From Mycobacterium stomatepiae (GTDB lineage: Bacteria; Actinomycetota; Actinomycetes; Mycobacteriales; Mycobacteriaceae), in contig NZ_AP022587.1 in the NCBI RefSeq assembly GCF_010731715.1, forward strand, positions 2,046,001 to 2,110,000: a stretch of DNA of 64,000 bases, read 5' to 3'. Below the pieces are notes generated by a model. That model saw nothing but the letters and a program-made list of their open reading frames with translations, was not told the origin of the DNA and searched no databases. Of this stretch, positions 9,057 through 18,847 are shown one piece after another (positions within the stretch are counted from its first letter, which is position 1; every line of letters starts with the position of its first letter). The translations under genes and the position numbers were made by a program.

Positions 9057-11453
9057 TCACTGCGACATCGCCGAGTCGGCTTCCTCTGTCGGGCGCCGGG
9101 TTCGGACGCTCTCGGGTGGTGTGGGTTCGTCCTCGGTGAGAGTGAAATAGTTTTCTTCCTCTTGGACGAAGTGCAGCCGCAGCAGTGCATACAGGCCGTA
9201 CAGGCACGCCAGCAGGTCATCGACGTCCTCGGGCTGGATCGCTCCGGCCGATTGGGCAAGTCGCACATGAGCACTGACGCGATCGGCGAGCCGTTGGATC
9301 TCGGCATGGGTGCGGCTCATCGTGGCGGTGGCCTCGTCGCTGCCCAGCGGCCGAGCCAACGCTGGATACAGCTGGGTCTCCTCCGCGCGTTCATGAGGCA
9401 GGATCCGGTCGGTGAGCAATTTGCTTGCCGCGGTGAGCGATTCCAGTGCTGCGGCGTCGGGGCCGCTGGCCAACCGATCGGCGCTGTCGCGCAGTAACCC
9501 GAGCGCGTCACGTAGTTCGTCGTGTTCGGCGGCGAAGTGCCGCAACAATTGCTCGGTGTTGGGGGGTAATGCCACCTCGGTGGCGGGGTTACCACGCAGG
9601 GCCCGCAGCGCATTAAGGATGACGGTGACGTCGATGCCCTCTTGCAGCAGCGCACCGGCCGCCGGCGGCAGCCAGCCCAGCGCCGCGACCACCATCGCCA
9701 ACAGCGACAGACTCATACCCACCACGGCGCTTTGCATGGCGATGCGACGGGACCAGCGCGCAATGTCCATCGCATCGGCGAGGCGGTCCACCCGATCGCT
9801 GGTCAGTACGATGTCCGCGGCCTCCGAGGACGCGGTGGCTCCCCGCGCGCCCATTGCCACACCCACCGTCGCCGCTGCCAAGGCGGGCGCGTCGTTGATC
9901 CCGTCGCCCACCATCATCGTCACCGCCCGTTGTCGCTCGGCACGCACCGCGGCGACCTTGTCCGCCGGGGTTTGTTCGGCGTAGACCTCGTCGAGTCCCA
10001 ACACCGTGGCGACCTCGCGGGCCGGCTCGGCGCGATCGCCGGTGAGCATCACCAGTCGATTCAGGCCAGCCGCACGCAAGCGCCGCACCGTGCGAGGGGA
10101 ATGGCGGCGCAACGGATCTCGTAACAACACCGCGCCGGTCGGCTCCCCTTCGATGCACACCCACGCGATTGCCGCACCGTCCAAACCGGCTCGGCTGAGT
10201 ACCCCACGCCCCCACGCGGTGGTCACCGCGTCGCGGGACAGCTTTCCGACCGTCACGCGGCGCGCCTCGATGGTGGCGCTAGCACCGCGGCCCGGCTCCT
10301 CGATCACGTCGGCCGGCAAAGACAACTGCAGACCCCGCGCGAGCGCTTCGGTGACAATAGCTTCTGCCAGGACATGCGGGGAAAATTGATCCACCGAAGC
10401 GGCCAGCCGCAGCATCTCGGTCGGGTTACCCCCGGGCACGGCGACCACGTCGACGACCGCTGGGCGTCCCATCGTGAGGGTGCCGGTCTTGTCCATCACC
10501 AAAGTCGTTGCATGCCCAAGGTTTTCCAATGCGCCACCGCTTCGGATGACCACTCCGGCGCGGGACGCCCGAGACAAACCCGAGACAATCGCCACCGGTA
10601 CCGCCAGCAGCAGCGGGCACGGGGTGGCCACCACCAGCACAGCCACCGCTCGCACCGCTGACCCGCTGGCCAACCACGCCCCACCAGCAACTAGCAGCGC
10701 GGCCGGCAATAACCACGCCGCGTACCGATCGGCCAACCGTACGATCGGCGCATTCTCCGCGCCCGCCTGCTGGGCCAACCGCACGATGCCGGCGTAGGTG
10801 CTGTCATCGGCTGTCGAGGTGGCGTGTAGCTCAAAAGCGCCGCCGGCGTTCACGACACCACTGCGGACGAGTTCACCAACATCGCGTTCAACTTGCAGCG
10901 GCTCACCGGTCAACACCGACTCATCGAGCACCGCGACCACATCGACAACTCGTCCGTCAACCGGCACCACTTCACCGGGGCCGACGACAAGCAGGTCATC
11001 GACTGCCACCTCGGCCAGCGGGATTACAGTGACCTGTGCGCTGTCGCGTCGCCGGGCAAAGCGCGGCGCGCGCTCCAGCAGGGCCCGCAGGTCGTGGGAG
11101 GCGCGCCGGGCGGCCGCCGCGTCCAGTGCTCGGCCACCGGCCAGCATCATCGCGATCAACGCCCCAGCCAGATACTCGTGAACGAGCAGGGTGCCTACCA
11201 GAGACAGCACCGCAATGATATCCACGCCAAACCGCCCGTGGCGCAAGGCCATCACAACCCACACCAAGGCCGGTAGCACAGCGAGCGCGGTGCCGGCGAT
11301 CCAGGACGCGTCGGCGACATCGTGTCGCCCCCCCAGCCAGGCGATCCCGCCAACAGCCAGCGCACCGACCGTGAACATGACCAAGGCCGGTTCGATCAGG
11401 GGCCGCAACCGCGAAAGCCGGCGGAAGGCCGTGGAATCCGTAGCGTCGGTCAC
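9057..11453 (-). CDS. P1B-5 metal-transporting ATPase with C-terminal hemerythrin domain
   Basis: The protein has 798 residues from GTG 11453, chosen because GAAAGGA sits six bases upstream; GTG 11456 is also possible. No N-terminal heavy-metal-associated domain is present. P-type motifs in order: TGE at about 182-184, TPCP in a membrane helix at about 277-280, DKTGT at about 321-325 with the phosphorylated Asp, and GDGIND at about 516-521. The TPC metal motif defines the P1B-5 subgroup. Residues about 630-775 form a hemerythrin-like four-helix domain with spaced His/Glu (AAEHDEL, LPHERAEE, RTHAEI, LHFVQEEE). The characterised P1B-5 enzyme Nia of Sinorhizobium exports Ni and Fe and has such a tail. 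Here it sits 2 kb from a nickel permease and near a [NiFe]-hydrogenase island, so Ni/Fe efflux is likely. Confidence 0.88.
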   Translation of the reverse strand: MTDATDSTAFRRLSRLRPLIEPALVMFTVGALAVGGIAWLGGRHDVADASWIAGTALAVLPALVWVVMALRHGRFGVDIIAVLSLVGTLLVHEYLAGALIAMMLAGGRALDAAAARRASHDLRALLERAPRFARRRDSAQVTVIPLAEVAVDDLLVVGPGEVVPVDGRVVDVVAVLDESVLTGEPLQVERDVGELVRSGVVNAGGAFELHATSTADDSTYAGIVRLAQQAGAENAPIVRLADRYAAWLLPAALLVAGGAWLASGSAVRAVAVLVVATPCPLLLAVPVAIVSGLSRASRAGVVIRSGGALENLGHATTLVMDKTGTLTMGRPAVVDVVAVPGGNPTEMLRLAASVDQFSPHVLAEAIVTEALARGLQLSLPADVIEEPGRGASATIEARRVTVGKLSRDAVTTAWGRGVLSRAGLDGAAIAWVCIEGEPTGAVLLRDPLRRHSPRTVRRLRAAGLNRLVMLTGDRAEPAREVATVLGLDEVYAEQTPADKVAAVRAERQRAVTMMVGDGINDAPALAAATVGVAMGARGATASSEAADIVLTSDRVDRLADAMDIARWSRRIAMQSAVVGMSLSLLAMVVAALGWLPPAAGALLQEGIDVTVILNALRALRGNPATEVALPPNTEQLLRHFAAEHDELRDALGLLRDSADRLASGPDAAALESLTAASKLLTDRILPHERAEETQLYPALARPLGSDEATATMSRTHAEIQRLADRVSAHVRLAQSAGAIQPEDVDDLLACLYGLYALLRLHFVQEEENYFTLTEDEPTPPESVRTRRPTEEADSAMSQ

Positions 11454-11660
11454 CACCGATCCTTTCGACTGCGCAACCCACAACACATCAGCGCGCGAAA
11501 CGAGCTCACCCTGAGTCGACCAGGATCGACCAAGGGTTTCTAGGGTCGCAATACCTTGGCATGCAGGTCCAAAGGCCCGCGAGCCGGCTTCGGGTCCGGC
11601 ACCGGTTCCGTTGCGATGAGGCCATCAGTCACAAACAGCGAATGAAACCCCCCACGTATC

Positions 11661-11691
11661 GCCTTGTGTCTCACATTATTTGACACAAGGC
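11661..11691. terminator. 10-bp perfect inverted repeat after the MgtC/DUF4010 gene
   Basis: GCCTTGTGTC and GACACAAGGC pair perfectly around an 11-base AT-rich loop. The hairpin lies 37 bases beyond the restored stop of the MgtC/DUF4010 gene on the minus strand and about 208 bases before the ATPase start. No T-run follows, as is common for mycobacterial terminators. A repressor operator for the ATPase promoter is the alternative reading. Confidence 0.5.
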
Positions 11692-11727
11692 CCAAGTCCC
11701 GGTGAGCAAGCGGACACGCCCCCCGGC

Positions 11728-12863
11728 TCACACCACGGTCACGGCTGCGGTTAAAGCGACACCGAACACCACGGCCGGCAGCGCCATGGCGGCAAGGAAG
11801 CCAAGTCCGAAGCGGCGACCGCGCCGGCGTGGGCGTCGGCCAGACCCGCGGCGAACGTGGCAAGCACCGCCCCTTTTGGGCCGAGTATGTCAGCGCACCA
11901 ACGACCGACGAGCAGGGCGAAGGTCAGCACCGCGGCCAGAACGAGGGCGGGCCGCAACGCGAAGGGTCGGCTTGTCTTCGTCGCCTCGGCTTCGTCATCC
12001 TCCGCGGCATTCTGCTGATGTGCCCGCCTGCCACCCCGGTAGACGAAGGCCGCAACACCTACGAGCGCAACCGCTGCTGCGACCACCGGGGGCCGCAGGC
12101 GGCGCAGCACTTCGACGTCGACGAGCGCGATCACAATAAGCAACTGCACGAAGGTCGCGAGGCTCGCGAGCAGTGCACTGGCGAGCGGCGCACGCAAGCT
12201 CGTAGCCGTCCGGCTGAGCCGGCCCATCGACGCGGTTGTCGCGGTTGCCGAGACGAACCCGCCAGCCAGACCGGTAACGAGCACGCCCCGTTCGGGCCCG
12301 AGGGCCCGAACACCGATGTAGCCGACCCAGCCGATACCGGTGAGCAGTACCACCAGGAGCCAGACCTTCGCCGGGTTCAGTACGCCATACGGTCCGAGCT
12401 GCTGATCTGGAAGCAATGGCAGGATCACGAGCGCCACCACAAAGAACTTGATCGCGTCCTCTACTTCGACGTCGCTGACGATCTCGCGGGCAAAGCGATG
12501 GATGCGGGCCTTCGACACAAGCAGGCCCGCGACGACCACGGCGATGGCCACGGCTACCGCCGGGCGTGTGTAGGCGAGCGCACCGAGCAGGTAGGCAGCG
12601 ACTGCGGCGATCGCTGTGGTAGTTCCGGGGTCTCTTTCGCTGCTGCGAAAGTAGGCAAGCGTCATCAACGCCCCGACGACAACGAGCCCAACCAGCACTG
12701 CCCACTCGTTGAAGCTCGCGGCAATGGCCCCGACTAGCGACAGGAGCGCAAACGAGCGCGTCCCAGCGGGGAGTCTGCGGCTGTGGCTGCGTTCGCGCTC
12801 CAAGCCGAGCAGCAAACCTATGGCCAGCGCCACGAGGAATGGCTGGATTTGCTGCCAGTTCAC
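11728..12863 (-). pseudogene. MgtC/DUF4010 membrane protein with 3' deletion and frameshift
   Basis: The frame opens at ATG 12863 with the MgtC-like start FLVALAIGLLLGLERER and GTRSFALLSLVGA. It continues through DUF4010 helices to GLADAHAGAVAASD, then runs out of frame and stops at TAA 11751 after an unrelated tail. The correct ending, GRRFGLGFLAAMALP and then VTVV with TGA at 11728-11730, is present in another frame right after the ASD residues. DUF4010 proteins normally have another helix between these two parts, so a deletion of that helix plus a frameshift best explains it. MgtC/DUF4010 proteins are inner-membrane and linked to Mg or low-pH stress. The truncated 370-residue product lacks the last helices and probably does not function. 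Confidence 0.72.
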
Positions 12864-13001
12864 AACGACTCCCGTTCACCAGACCAACAACAGCACAGTA
12901 ATTATTGGGCCAATAAACGGAAATCCGCGGTCGAGACCAGCCGTGGACGCTGCGTCGAACTTGACGAGTTAGGACACTAGGCGCCTACGGGTGTGCTCTC
13001 G

Positions 13002-13418
13002 TCAGGGATGCCACGGGCCCGAGGCATGCCAGTGACGTCTGCACTCGCTCTCCACCTTTTCGAGCGCCTGCTGAAGTAGCTGCGCGTTTTCGGTGCCGGC
13101 GCTGTCGACGAAGTAGGCCAACGCTGCGCAGCGGCCTTTGGAATCGGCGATCTCGTCTAACGCAGCGAGCATCAACTCGGCGACCAACTCGTCGTGGCCG
13201 TGCGCCGCCGCGTAACGGAAGGCCCGCTCGTCGCGGTATTGAACGACGAGGCCTTTGTCAGCCAACCGGCGCAGGACCGTCATGATCGTGGTGTAGGCGA
13301 GATTGCGCCTCAAGGAGACGGCACCGTGTATCTCACGCACCGTCTGCGGTACCGAATCGCTCCATAGGCGTTCCATCACGCAGCGTTCGAGCGGACCCAC
13401 CAGCCTCCGGTCGGGCAT
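13002..13418 (-). CDS. BlaI/MecI/CopY-family transcriptional repressor
   Basis: The protein has 138 residues from ATG 13418, chosen because GCAGGAG lies seven bases upstream; earlier in-frame starts would add an unrelated basic extension. The N-terminal 75 residues are the BlaI winged helix: LVGPLERCVMERLWSD, REIHGAV, and the recognition helix YTTIMTVLRRLADKGLV followed by the wing RDERAFRYA. The C-terminal half is a helical dimerisation region. BlaI/CopY repressors dissociate from operators on protease cleavage or metal binding. The gene is divergent from the NiCoT nickel permease with 291 bases between, so metal-responsive control of that permease is a natural guess; two of the Cys residues (YFVDSAG region and EC near the end) could bind metal. 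Confidence 0.82.
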   Translation of the reverse strand: MPDRRLVGPLERCVMERLWSDSVPQTVREIHGAVSLRRNLAYTTIMTVLRRLADKGLVVQYRDERAFRYAAAHGHDELVAELMLAALDEIADSKGRCAALAYFVDSAGTENAQLLQQALEKVESECRRHWHASGPWHP

Positions 13419-13662
13419 GGCCACACTCCTGCCCCGGATCCATTCCAAATCAACGGGATAACGGTATCGACCGCACTGGCGGTCAGCCATCACCCATCAG
13501 GTGGACGCACCGGGGGAGCCAGATGGTTCAACGCTTCTCGGAAGATGCGACCGATTCTTCGTATACTCAGCCCTGTAGCGAAGTGATACGCGATCAAAGC
13601 CGCCCGGCGGCTGGGTGTACAAAATAATTCACGTTCGGCCGCAAAGACCATCGGGAATCTCC

Positions 13663-13677
13663 TGCAAATCACTTGCA
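13663..13677. promoter_or_regulatory. Candidate operator between repressor and nickel permease genes
   Basis: TGCAA-ATCAC-TTGCA is a perfect 5-bp inverted repeat about 33 bases before the permease ATG and 245 bases from the repressor start. Its spacing suits a dimeric winged-helix repressor such as the adjacent BlaI-type protein. Binding is inferred only. Confidence 0.4.
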
Positions 13678-13709
13678 TCCAGCTCGCGCCGGAACTTAAG
13701 GTCGAGGCG

Positions 13710-14846
13710 ATGGCCAGTACTGCGTTCCGGGTGCCACGGACCAGATTCAGCTTCCTGACTCCCGCGGAGTGGGGGCGTCTGGGGGTGATGCTCGCGGTGA
13801 TCGTCGCGTTGCATCTGATCGGCGGGTTCACCCTGCTGCTGATCGTCGAACCGGCGCGACTGAACGTGGGCGGCAAAGCCTTTGGCCTCGGCGTCGGGTT
13901 GACCGCCTACGCGCTGGGCCTGCGGCACGCCTTCGACGCCGACCACATCGCCGCCATCGACAACACCACCCGCAAACTGATGAGCGACGGCCAACGCCCC
14001 CTGGCCGTCGGATTCTTCTTCTCGCTGGGCCACTCCACCGTGGTGTTCACCCTGGCGGTGCTACTGGCGATCGGAGCCAAGGCGATCGCCGGACCAGTCG
14101 AAGACGACTCCTCGGCACTGCATCATTACACCGGCGTGATCGGCACCAGCATCTCCGGGATATTCCTCTATCTGATCGCCGGGCTCAACATTGCCGTCCT
14201 GATCGCGATCCTGCGGGTGTTCCAGCAGCTGCGCCGCGGCGCCTTCGACGAAGCAGAACTGGAACGGCAATTGAACAGCCGCGGCTTTGTCAACCGCTTC
14301 CTGGGCCGCTTCACCCGCACGATCACCACCTCCTGGCACCTGTACCCGATCGGGCTGCTGTTCGGCCTGGGCTTTGACACCGCCACCGAGATCGCCCTGC
14401 TGGTCCTGGCCGGCACCAGCGCAGCGGCCGGGCTGCCCTGGTACGCGATCCTGTGCCTGCCGGTCTTGTTCGCCGCCGGCATGTGCCTGCTCGACACCAT
14501 CGACGGCTCGTTCATGAACTTCGCCTACGGCTGGGCGTTTTCCCACCCGGTGCGCAAGATCTACTACAACCTCACCATCACCGCGCTCTCAGTCGTCGTG
14601 GCCCTGCTCATCGGCAGCATCGAACTACTCGGCCTGTTCGCCGACCAACTGAACTGGCACGGTCCGTTCTGGGACCGGCTTTCCGGCCTCGACCTCAACA
14701 CCATCGGCTTCGCCATCGTCGCCCTCTTCATCACCACTTGGGCGATCGCCCTACTCATCTGGCACTTCGGCCACATCGAAGAAAAATGGACCCCCGCGAC
14801 GGTCGAAGGCGCCCCTGAACCGCCGAAGTCCAATCAACCTCGTTGA
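13710..14846 (+). CDS. NiCoT-family nickel/cobalt permease (HoxN/NixA type)
   Basis: This is a 378-residue inner-membrane protein with eight or so helices. The signature HX4DH motif is HAFDADH at residues 73-79 in the second helix (LGLRHAFDADHIAAIDNTTR). Other family blocks follow: LGHSTVVF, LGFDTATEIALLVLAG and AAGMCLLDTIDGSFM. NiCoT proteins import Ni(II) or Co(II) at high affinity and in many bacteria serve hydrogenase or urease. Length and motifs are complete. Its neighbours, a divergent metal-type repressor and a P1B-5 exporter upstream, form a nickel-homeostasis group ahead of the [NiFe]-hydrogenase island. Nickel is the likely main substrate; motif alone cannot exclude cobalt. Confidence 0.93.
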   Translation: MASTAFRVPRTRFSFLTPAEWGRLGVMLAVIVALHLIGGFTLLLIVEPARLNVGGKAFGLGVGLTAYALGLRHAFDADHIAAIDNTTRKLMSDGQRPLAVGFFFSLGHSTVVFTLAVLLAIGAKAIAGPVEDDSSALHHYTGVIGTSISGIFLYLIAGLNIAVLIAILRVFQQLRRGAFDEAELERQLNSRGFVNRFLGRFTRTITTSWHLYPIGLLFGLGFDTATEIALLVLAGTSAAAGLPWYAILCLPVLFAAGMCLLDTIDGSFMNFAYGWAFSHPVRKIYYNLTITALSVVVALLIGSIELLGLFADQLNWHGPFWDRLSGLDLNTIGFAIVALFITTWAIALLIWHFGHIEEKWTPATVEGAPEPPKSNQPR

Positions 14847-14883
14847 TTCCGGCGACTTCCGTCTGCCAGTGGCCTTGATCAGG

Positions 14884-15015
14884 TCAGGACATCCCGAGGC
14901 GAGCTTCGAGTTGGTCGAGTTCGCCGACACGACCTAAGACACACCTCACCTCGACGCCGCGCTTCCCGGCGATGGATGCAACCCCTTGCAGCAGTTGCGC
15001 TTTCATCTCCCCCAT
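14884..15015 (-). CDS. Possible gene fragment upstream of the gap pseudogene
   Basis: An open frame on the minus strand encodes MGEMKAQLLQGVASIAG and continues to a GELDQLEARLGMS ending at TGA (43 residues). The composition is protein-like (alternating charged and aliphatic residues), but there is no ribosome site and no family I recognise. It lies in the 287-base gap between the nickel permease and the gap remnant and may be the 3' end of a lost gene. Confidence 0.3.
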   Translation of the reverse strand: MGEMKAQLLQGVASIAGKRGVEVRCVLGRVGELDQLEARLGMS

Positions 15016-15133
15016 GCGGGGGGTGCCGGCGGACGAATACCGGCCGTACGGTGACACCAACGCCGGGCCGCGCGTCGCGATCCAGCCCAATGTGTGCCGG
15101 CATTAATCGCCGGGCTTCAAGAGGGAGATACAC

Positions 15134-15944
<811 letters not shown>

Positions 15945-15950
15945 TGTTGC

Positions 15951-16790
15951 ATGGTCTCGCTGGCCACCTCGCACGACTGCCTGCTGCTCGACCTCGACGG
16001 GACGCTGTTCCGCGGGACACAGGCGATCGAGGGTGCCGCCGAGGCGTTGGCCCGCACGACAACTCGCAATCTTTTTCTCACCAACAACGCTTTGCGAAGC
16101 GCAGCTGAGGTAGCACAACATCTGTGCGAGTTGGGTTTTGACGCAGATCCGGGCGATGTCATCACCAGCGGCAGGTGTGCCGCCGGCCTGTTGGGTACCG
16201 AATTGCCCCCGGGCTCGCGGGTACTGGTCGTCGGCTCAGACGCACTGGCGTCCGAAGTCACCGGTGTCGGGCTACAGCCGGTCCGGCAGTGGGTCGATGA
16301 ACCGGTCGCCGTCGTGCAAGGATTCTCGCCGGACATCGGTTGGCGTGCTCTCGCCGAGGCGGCGCTGGCGATCGGCGCCGGAACACCCTGGGTGGCGACC
16401 AATCCCGACCTCACGCTGCCGTCTGAGCGTGGTCTGGTGCCCGGCAACGGCGCGTTGGTGGCGGCCCTGCGTGCGGCGACCGGCGTTGCGCCGCGAGTGG
16501 TTGGCAAGCCGTACCAAGCCATCTTTCGGGATGCGCTGTCTCGTGGGCACTTTCGGCTGCCGTTGGTGATCGGCGACCGGCTGGACACCGACATCGCCGG
16601 CGCAAACTCCGCCGGGCTGCCCAGCCTGCTGGTGCTCAGCGGAGTCAGCACCGCGGCCGACGCTGCCAAAGCCCAGCCAGCGCAACGGCCCACCTACATC
16701 GCCGCGAACCTTTGCGGAATCCATCACGACGACGCGGGCGATCTGCGCCATCCCGGACTACCCCCAGCCGTCCACCCAAACGGGGGATGA
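15951..16790 (+). CDS. HAD-IIA phosphatase, probable phosphoglycolate phosphatase
   Basis: The protein has 279 residues of the HAD subfamily IIA (NagD/PGP-like). Motif I is LLLDLDGTLFRG near residue 15; motif II is the NLFLTNNALRS strand; a cap domain follows; motif III lysine is in VVGKPYQAIFRDAL; motif IV is LVIGDRLDTDIAGANSAGL. These enzymes dephosphorylate small sugar phosphates; 2-phosphoglycolate phosphatase is the role expected beside RuBisCO, since it removes the toxic oxygenase product. The genomic position between gap, FBPase and PRK supports that, and the cbbY copy in this island is truncated. Substrate is not proven by sequence. The start is ATG 15951, seven bases after the gap remnant. 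Confidence 0.82.
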   Translation: MVSLATSHDCLLLDLDGTLFRGTQAIEGAAEALARTTTRNLFLTNNALRSAAEVAQHLCELGFDADPGDVITSGRCAAGLLGTELPPGSRVLVVGSDALASEVTGVGLQPVRQWVDEPVAVVQGFSPDIGWRALAEAALAIGAGTPWVATNPDLTLPSERGLVPGNGALVAALRAATGVAPRVVGKPYQAIFRDALSRGHFRLPLVIGDRLDTDIAGANSAGLPSLLVLSGVSTAADAAKAQPAQRPTYIAANLCGIHHDDAGDLRHPGLPPAVHPNGG

Positions 16791-16853
16791 ACCAGGGGCG
16801 CTTAGATCCGATCATCTGAGTAGGTATTTTGCTGCCCGCCGGAGGTCCCGCGC

Positions 16854-17927
16854 ATGCTCACCCGTCACACCACGCTGGTCAAATTCCTCATCGAGGAACG
16901 TCGGCGCCACCCCGATGCCAGTGGCGAACTGAACTCGCTGATCCTCGATATTGCCCTTGCCTGCAAAGCCATCTCGACCCGTGTGGCACAGGGTGAGCTC
17001 GGCGGAGTCTTGGGCGCCGCCGATGTGGTGAACGTGCAGGGCGAGGAGCAGCAAAAACTCGACGTGCTCGCCAATGACTACTTCTTGCGCGCCAACGAGT
17101 GGGGTGGCCAGGTGGCAGGGATGGCCTCCGAGGAGCTGGCAAACCCCTATCTACTGCCGACACAGTATCCACGTGGCAAGTACCTACTGGTCTTTGATCC
17201 GCTCGATGGCTCATCGAACATCGACGTCAATGTGTCGGTGGGAAGCATCTTTTCGATTCTGCGCGCCGCCAGTCCGGGTACAGACCCGTCGCCCGAGGAT
17301 TTCCTGCAGCCCGGCTCGCAGCAAGTATGCGCCGGTTACGCGATCTACGGCCCGTCGACCATGCTGGTGCTCACTGTCGGCACGGGCGTTCACGCCTTCA
17401 CGTTGGATCCCACGCTCGGGGAATTCATCCTGACTCGGCCGTCAATCCAAATCCCCACTTCCACCCGTGAATTCGCGATCAACGCGTCGAACAGGCGGTT
17501 CTGGGAGCCCGCAGTGCAGCGCTACATCGACGAGTGTCTGGCAGGCCGGACCGGTCCGCGTGGCAAGGACTTCAACATGCGGTGGGTCGCGTCACTGGTC
17601 GCCGAGACGCACCGAATCCTGAGCCGCGGCGGCGTCTTCCTGTACCCGCGCGATACCAAAGACCCGGACAAGCCGGGACGGCTTCGGCTGTTGTACGAAG
17701 CCAGCCCGATCGCGTTTCTGGTCGAGCAGGCGGGCGGCGCGGCCAGCACCGGCCGTGGACGCCTTCTGGACGCCGTCCCGACCAGCCTGCATCAACGCGT
17801 GCCGCTGATTTTCGGAGCGGCCGACGAGGTCAAGCTGCTCGAGGACTATCACCGCCAGGACTACGTAAGGCCTTCCACGTCACCGCTCTACGGCGTTCGA
17901 GGTCTGTACCGCACCGGAGTCGGCTAA
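16854..17927 (+). CDS. cbbF: Class I fructose-1,6-bisphosphatase
   Basis: The protein has 357 residues and hydrolyses fructose-1,6-bisphosphate (in many autotrophs sedoheptulose-1,7-bisphosphate too) in the Calvin cycle. Family features: N-terminal LVKFLIEE and [12 protein letters not shown], then [13 protein letters not shown]. The metal-binding [20 protein letters not shown] follows SEEL, and [16 protein letters not shown] plus [21 protein letters not shown] complete the active site. Mycobacteria normally use the class II GlpX enzyme for gluconeogenesis, so a class I enzyme here marks an added autotrophic function. ATG 16854 has GGAGG about ten bases upstream. PRK follows 32 bases later, so the two are co-transcribed. 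Confidence 0.94.
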   Translation: MLTRHTTLVKFLIEERRRHPDASGELNSLILDIALACKAISTRVAQGELGGVLGAADVVNVQGEEQQKLDVLANDYFLRANEWGGQVAGMASEELANPYLLPTQYPRGKYLLVFDPLDGSSNIDVNVSVGSIFSILRAASPGTDPSPEDFLQPGSQQVCAGYAIYGPSTMLVLTVGTGVHAFTLDPTLGEFILTRPSIQIPTSTREFAINASNRRFWEPAVQRYIDECLAGRTGPRGKDFNMRWVASLVAETHRILSRGGVFLYPRDTKDPDKPGRLRLLYEASPIAFLVEQAGGAASTGRGRLLDAVPTSLHQRVPLIFGAADEVKLLEDYHRQDYVRPSTSPLYGVRGLYRTGVG

Positions 17928-17959
17928 ATCAATCGACCAATCATGCTTGGAGGAAACAT

Positions 17960-18847
17960 ATGTCGCGTCTGCATCCGATCATTTCGGTTACCGGATCCTC
18001 TGGGGCGGGGACGACCTCCGTCATGCGGACTTTCGACCAGATCTTCCGCCGCGAAGGCATCAATGTCGCGTTTGTCGAGGGCGATAGCTTCCACCGATAC
18101 GACCGAGTCGCGATGAAGGCGGCGATCGCCGATGCTCACGCGCGCGGCGATCACACCTTCAGCCATTTCGGTCCGGAGGCTAACCTGTTCGACGATCTGC
18201 AAAGCCTCTTTGAGACGTACGGTGAGACCGGTACCGGCAAGGTGCGGCGCTACCTGCATGACGAGAAGGAGGCCGAACCCTATGGGCAGGAACCCGGTAC
18301 CTTCACGCCGTGGGAGGAGATCCCCGAAGACACGGACATGCTTTTCTACGAGGGGCTACACGGCGCTATCGTGACCGACGACGTGGACGTCGCGGCCCAT
18401 GCCGATCTGCGCATCGGCGTGGTGCCGGTGATCAACCTCGAATGGATCCAGAAGTTGCACCGCGACAAGGTCTCCCGTGGGTACACCTCAGAAGCCGTGA
18501 CCGACACCATTTTGCGGCGGATGCCCGACTATCTGAACTACATGTGCACCCAGTTCTCACATACCGACGTCAACTTCCAGCGGGTGCCGGTCGTCGATAC
18601 ATCCAACCCGTTCATCGCCCGGTCGATACCTACGGCCGATGAGTCAATGCTGATAATCCGATTCCGTGACCCGCACGGTATCGATTTTCCGTATCTGCTT
18701 GCCATGTTGCATGATTCGTTCATGTCGCGCCCCAACACGATCGTGTGCCCCGGGGGCAAGATGGATCTGGCCATGCAGCTGATCTTCACACCGATGGTGC
18801 TGCGCCTGCTGGAACTCCGCCAAGCGCAGCTGGCGGGCGCGCGCTAA
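17960..18847 (+). CDS. cbbP: Phosphoribulokinase
   Basis: This 295-residue protein phosphorylates ribulose-5-phosphate with ATP to make the RuBisCO substrate, a step almost unique to the Calvin cycle. The P-loop is VTGSSGAGTTSVMRTFDQ near residues 10-26; FVEGDSFHRYDR supplies catalytic Asp; HFGPEANLFDDL and FYEGLHGA follow. The length matches the short bacterial (proteobacterial, octameric) class rather than the plant/cyanobacterial class. ATG 17960 is preceded by TTGGAGGAAAC, an excellent ribosome site. Its stop overlaps the 3' end of the converging NuoM-like gene by four bases. Confidence 0.95.
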   Translation: MSRLHPIISVTGSSGAGTTSVMRTFDQIFRREGINVAFVEGDSFHRYDRVAMKAAIADAHARGDHTFSHFGPEANLFDDLQSLFETYGETGTGKVRRYLHDEKEAEPYGQEPGTFTPWEEIPEDTDMLFYEGLHGAIVTDDVDVAAHADLRIGVVPVINLEWIQKLHRDKVSRGYTSEAVTDTILRRMPDYLNYMCTQFSHTDVNFQRVPVVDTSNPFIARSIPTADESMLIIRFRDPHGIDFPYLLAMLHDSFMSRPNTIVCPGGKMDLAMQLIFTPMVLRLLELRQAQLAGAR

